6,544 nucleotides of DNA from Phycisphaerales bacterium. GTDB taxonomy: Bacteria; Planctomycetota; Phycisphaerae; Tepidisphaerales; Tepidisphaeraceae. This document shows positions 4,353 to 6,544 of the stretch, piece after piece. Under the pieces are notes generated by a model. That model made no database searches. It saw nothing but the letters and a program-made list of their open reading frames with translations, and was not told the DNA's origin. The position numbers and the translations under genes are program-made. The stretch spans positions 1-6,544 of the forward strand of contig PMAK01000031.1 of the NCBI GenBank assembly GCA_003153655.1. Reading direction: 5' to 3'. How positions within the stretch are numbered: position 1 is the first letter of the stretch; each line of letters begins with the position of its first letter.

Positions 4353-6539
4353 CTAAGGAACCGGCTGATACCCAGAAATCCCAAACTGCCAAAGAAAAAA
4401 CGCAAACGAATCCGCCCGCAACTCCTCCTGCTGCTTCCGCGAAGCCCCAATCCCATGCCCATTCTGATAATCCACCCGAAGCAAGATCGGCTTGCCTCCG
4501 CCAGTCGCCGCCTCCAATCGCGCCGCCATCTTCCCCGGCTGCCACGGCGCAACCCGAGGATCATTAATTCCCGTCACGATCATCACTGCGGGATAAGCCA
4601 CCCCATCCCGCACATGCACATACGAATCCATCGCAAACAAATCTTCAAACCCCGCCTGCGTCTTCGCACTCCCGAACTCCGGAATATTCGGCACCCCATT
4701 AGGCGAATCCTCCGCCCGCACCGCATTCATCAACCCCACCTGCGCAATCACCGCCGCAAAAAGATCCGGCCGCTCCGTCAGTGCGCGCCCTACTGTGATC
4801 CCACCAGCCGACCCGCCCGTTACGCCCAATCGTCCAGGCGAAGTATATTTCTCATGCACAAGATACTCCCCGCAAGCAATCGTATCGCGCCAGGTATTCG
4901 GCTTCGTCAGCTTATACCCCGCCAAATGCCAATCCTCACCGCGTTCACCTCCCCCGCGCACATGCGCAATCGCCAGCACCCCGCCCCGATCAAACCAAGC
5001 CAGATTAGACGGGCTCAAATAAGGATCGATCGTGATCCCATACGCCCCATACGCCATCAGAATCGTCGGATTCGATCCATCCAGCTTGATGTCCTTTCGA
5101 TAAACAATCGAAAGTGGAACTAGCGTCCCATCATAGCTCGGCACGTCAACCTCGCGCGACGTAATAGAATCCGGCGCATCATTCGGACCCACCGGCTGAA
5201 GCCCCGTCACAGTCGAATTCATCGTCGCCGGATCAAATTGAAAAATATTCCCAGCCCGCGTCCACCCGCCCAATCCATACACAACACCGCTCAGCCGCAC
5301 ATCTGCGGATTCAATCCCCACGCTCCCCTCATACGGCAACTCCAGAGTCTGCGCCGATCCGCCATACGCAATGCGCACAATCCGCGACACGCCGCCATCC
5401 AGCTCCGTCACATACAACCCATCCGCCGCCGCGCTGATCCCCCGCAAAACTCCCGCCCCCTGCGGTAACACCACCGTCGCATGCGCCACATCCGGATGCC
5501 GCAAACTCGTCCGAATGATCTTATACCGCGGCGCATCGTCATGGCTAAGCAGATAAAGATCATCCCCATGAAACGCCGCAGCCGTCACATCCGCATCCAC
5601 GTCGCAAACTTTCGTCCACGATGTTCCCGTCTTCCCAATCGAATTCAGCGGAGCCGCATAAATCGTCAACTCATTCTTGGTCCCATGCTCAATCAACCCC
5701 AAAGCCAGATCAGAATCCGGCTCAGTCAATATCGCAGGGTCGTCAATTGGCGCGATCCCCAGCCCAGGCGTTGAATCCATCCCCAAAACCGCCACGTCAT
5801 GATCCGGATCACTCCCGACGCTATGCAGATAAACTTGGCTCCTCAGCTCCAAATCCAGCGGCGAACTATTCGGCCCCAATTCCTGCAGCCGCGTAAAGAA
5901 AAATGATTTCCCATCCGGCCGCCAGGCAACATCCCCATCCCAAACCCGATCCATCGTCTCGCCAGTATTCTTCCTCGTAGCAACCTCGCGCACATGCAGC
6001 GTCCCAATCTCCGCCCCTCCCTGCGAAATCACATACGCCACATACCGCCCATCTGGCGACACCACATAAGAATTAATCGCCGCCGGCTCACCATGCGGCC
6101 CGACAAATTGATCCGTATCGACAAACAGACTTTCCTTCCCCCCAAGCCCGCGGCGCATATAAAGCTTCCCCAAATTCTGCCCGCTCAGCGTTTTCATGTA
6201 AAAATATTGATCACCCGGCAAACGAGTCACCCCGCCCACCGAAGCCGGCACCGCATCCACATACTTCTTAACATCCTCAAAAATCGCATCCCGCCCCGGA
6301 ATCCGATCCAGCATCCCCCGCGAATAATCCGCCTGCGACTTAAACCACCGCTGCACCGCCGGATCAGCCAGATTCTCCATATACCGATACGGATCGCTGA
6401 CACTAATCCCAAAATAAACATCCGTCACCGCCTTCACCGGCGCAACCTCCGGAAGCGGGGGGGCACTCTCCGGCAGCGCTGCCGCGAGTCTCGGCAACAT
6501 CAGCAAACCGATCACGAAAATCCCCGCCGCCCGCCGCAT
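4353..6539 (-). CDS. Secreted prolyl oligopeptidase family serine peptidase (S9)
   Basis: This 728-residue protein should cleave short peptides on the carboxyl side of proline. Residues 1-21 form a signal peptide (MRR, then a hydrophobic core ending LAAALP), so it is probably periplasmic or secreted. Residues ~30-440 are the N-terminal arm and seven-bladed beta-propeller, with propeller-type turns such as SPDGRYVAYV and RPDGKSFFF. Residues ~460-728 are the alpha/beta-hydrolase domain. The triad is complete: S577 in GGSAGG, D660 in GINDPRV and H695 in NGHG. The family hallmark RGGGERGEDWHLAG (528-541) is present, and Y497 in AYGAYG aligns with the oxyanion tyrosine of mammalian POP. R662 matches its substrate-binding arginine. 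The Trp of the S1 pocket seems replaced within PNIPEFG (617-623), so specificity may differ. Length is normal for the family (about 700). The ATG at 6539 gives a complete signal peptide; only 5 bp upstream are visible, so its ribosome site and promoter cannot be judged. Third codon positions are mostly G or T. Confidence 0.93.
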   Translation of the reverse strand: MRRAAGIFVIGLLMLPRLAAALPESAPPLPEVAPVKAVTDVYFGISVSDPYRYMENLADPAVQRWFKSQADYSRGMLDRIPGRDAIFEDVKKYVDAVPASVGGVTRLPGDQYFYMKTLSGQNLGKLYMRRGLGGKESLFVDTDQFVGPHGEPAAINSYVVSPDGRYVAYVISQGGAEIGTLHVREVATRKNTGETMDRVWDGDVAWRPDGKSFFFTRLQELGPNSSPLDLELRSQVYLHSVGSDPDHDVAVLGMDSTPGLGIAPIDDPAILTEPDSDLALGLIEHGTKNELTIYAAPLNSIGKTGTSWTKVCDVDADVTAAAFHGDDLYLLSHDDAPRYKIIRTSLRHPDVAHATVVLPQGAGVLRGISAAADGLYVTELDGGVSRIVRIAYGGSAQTLELPYEGSVGIESADVRLSGVVYGLGGWTRAGNIFQFDPATMNSTVTGLQPVGPNDAPDSITSREVDVPSYDGTLVPLSIVYRKDIKLDGSNPTILMAYGAYGITIDPYLSPSNLAWFDRGGVLAIAHVRGGGERGEDWHLAGYKLTKPNTWRDTIACGEYLVHEKYTSPGRLGVTGGSAGGITVGRALTERPDLFAAVIAQVGLMNAVRAEDSPNGVPNIPEFGSAKTQAGFEDLFAMDSYVHVRDGVAYPAVMIVTGINDPRVAPWQPGKMAARLEAATGGGKPILLRVDYQNGHGIGASRKQQEELRADSFAFFLWQFGISGYQPVP

Positions 6540-6544
6540 CCATT

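Noticed and set aside
4455..5896. Several plus-strand open frames of 60-220 codons opposite the peptidase
   Set aside because: They are Pro/Arg/Ile/His-rich and antisense to a gene with a full catalytic triad. They arise from the G/T third-position habit of the true gene.
6471..6484. Perfect 14-bp palindrome CGGCAGCGCTGCCG
   Set aside because: It lies in the signal-peptide codons (Ala-Ala-Leu-Pro) of the peptidase. One such palindrome is expected roughly by chance in a window of this size.

Overview
The window looks like a stretch of bacterial chromosome of moderately high GC. It holds one insertion sequence and four chromosomal genes. The three genes that look resident are all on the minus strand: a small VOC protein, a two-part VOC protein and a secreted prolyl oligopeptidase. 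They share a marked codon habit, with G or T in most third positions. Together with the GC level and the type of S9 peptidase, this resembles what I know of Acidobacteriota, but that placement is a weak inference with no marker gene behind it.

Layout. 1-1473: an apparently complete IS4-family element with near-perfect 18-bp terminal inverted repeats and one minus-strand transposase. Its right end runs into a G-rich tract with a canonical G-quadruplex pattern. 1525-1935 (-): single-domain VOC (glyoxalase/bleomycin-resistance fold) protein. 1936-2085: divergent intergenic region with a long imperfect hairpin. 2086-3261 (+): a 391-residue orphan protein with two hydrophobic segments, an internal lipobox-like sequence and no family I recognise. 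3367-4176 (-): a VOC domain fused to a C-terminal region with two copies of a ~36-residue motif. 4177-4352: intergenic DNA with a degenerate CTCCGCGTC-type repeat and a perfect 14-bp palindrome. 4353-6539 (-): prolyl oligopeptidase with signal peptide and a complete Ser-Asp-His triad.

The genes do not form an obvious pathway. The peptidase probably degrades proline-containing peptides outside the cytoplasm. The VOC genes have no identifiable substrates. The orphan at 2086-3261 and the IS differ from the resident genes in strand or codon habit, so this may be a small accessory pocket. I see no RNA genes, CRISPR arrays or known defence system. The most unusual items are the orphan membrane protein and the VOC fusion with its repeated C-terminal module.
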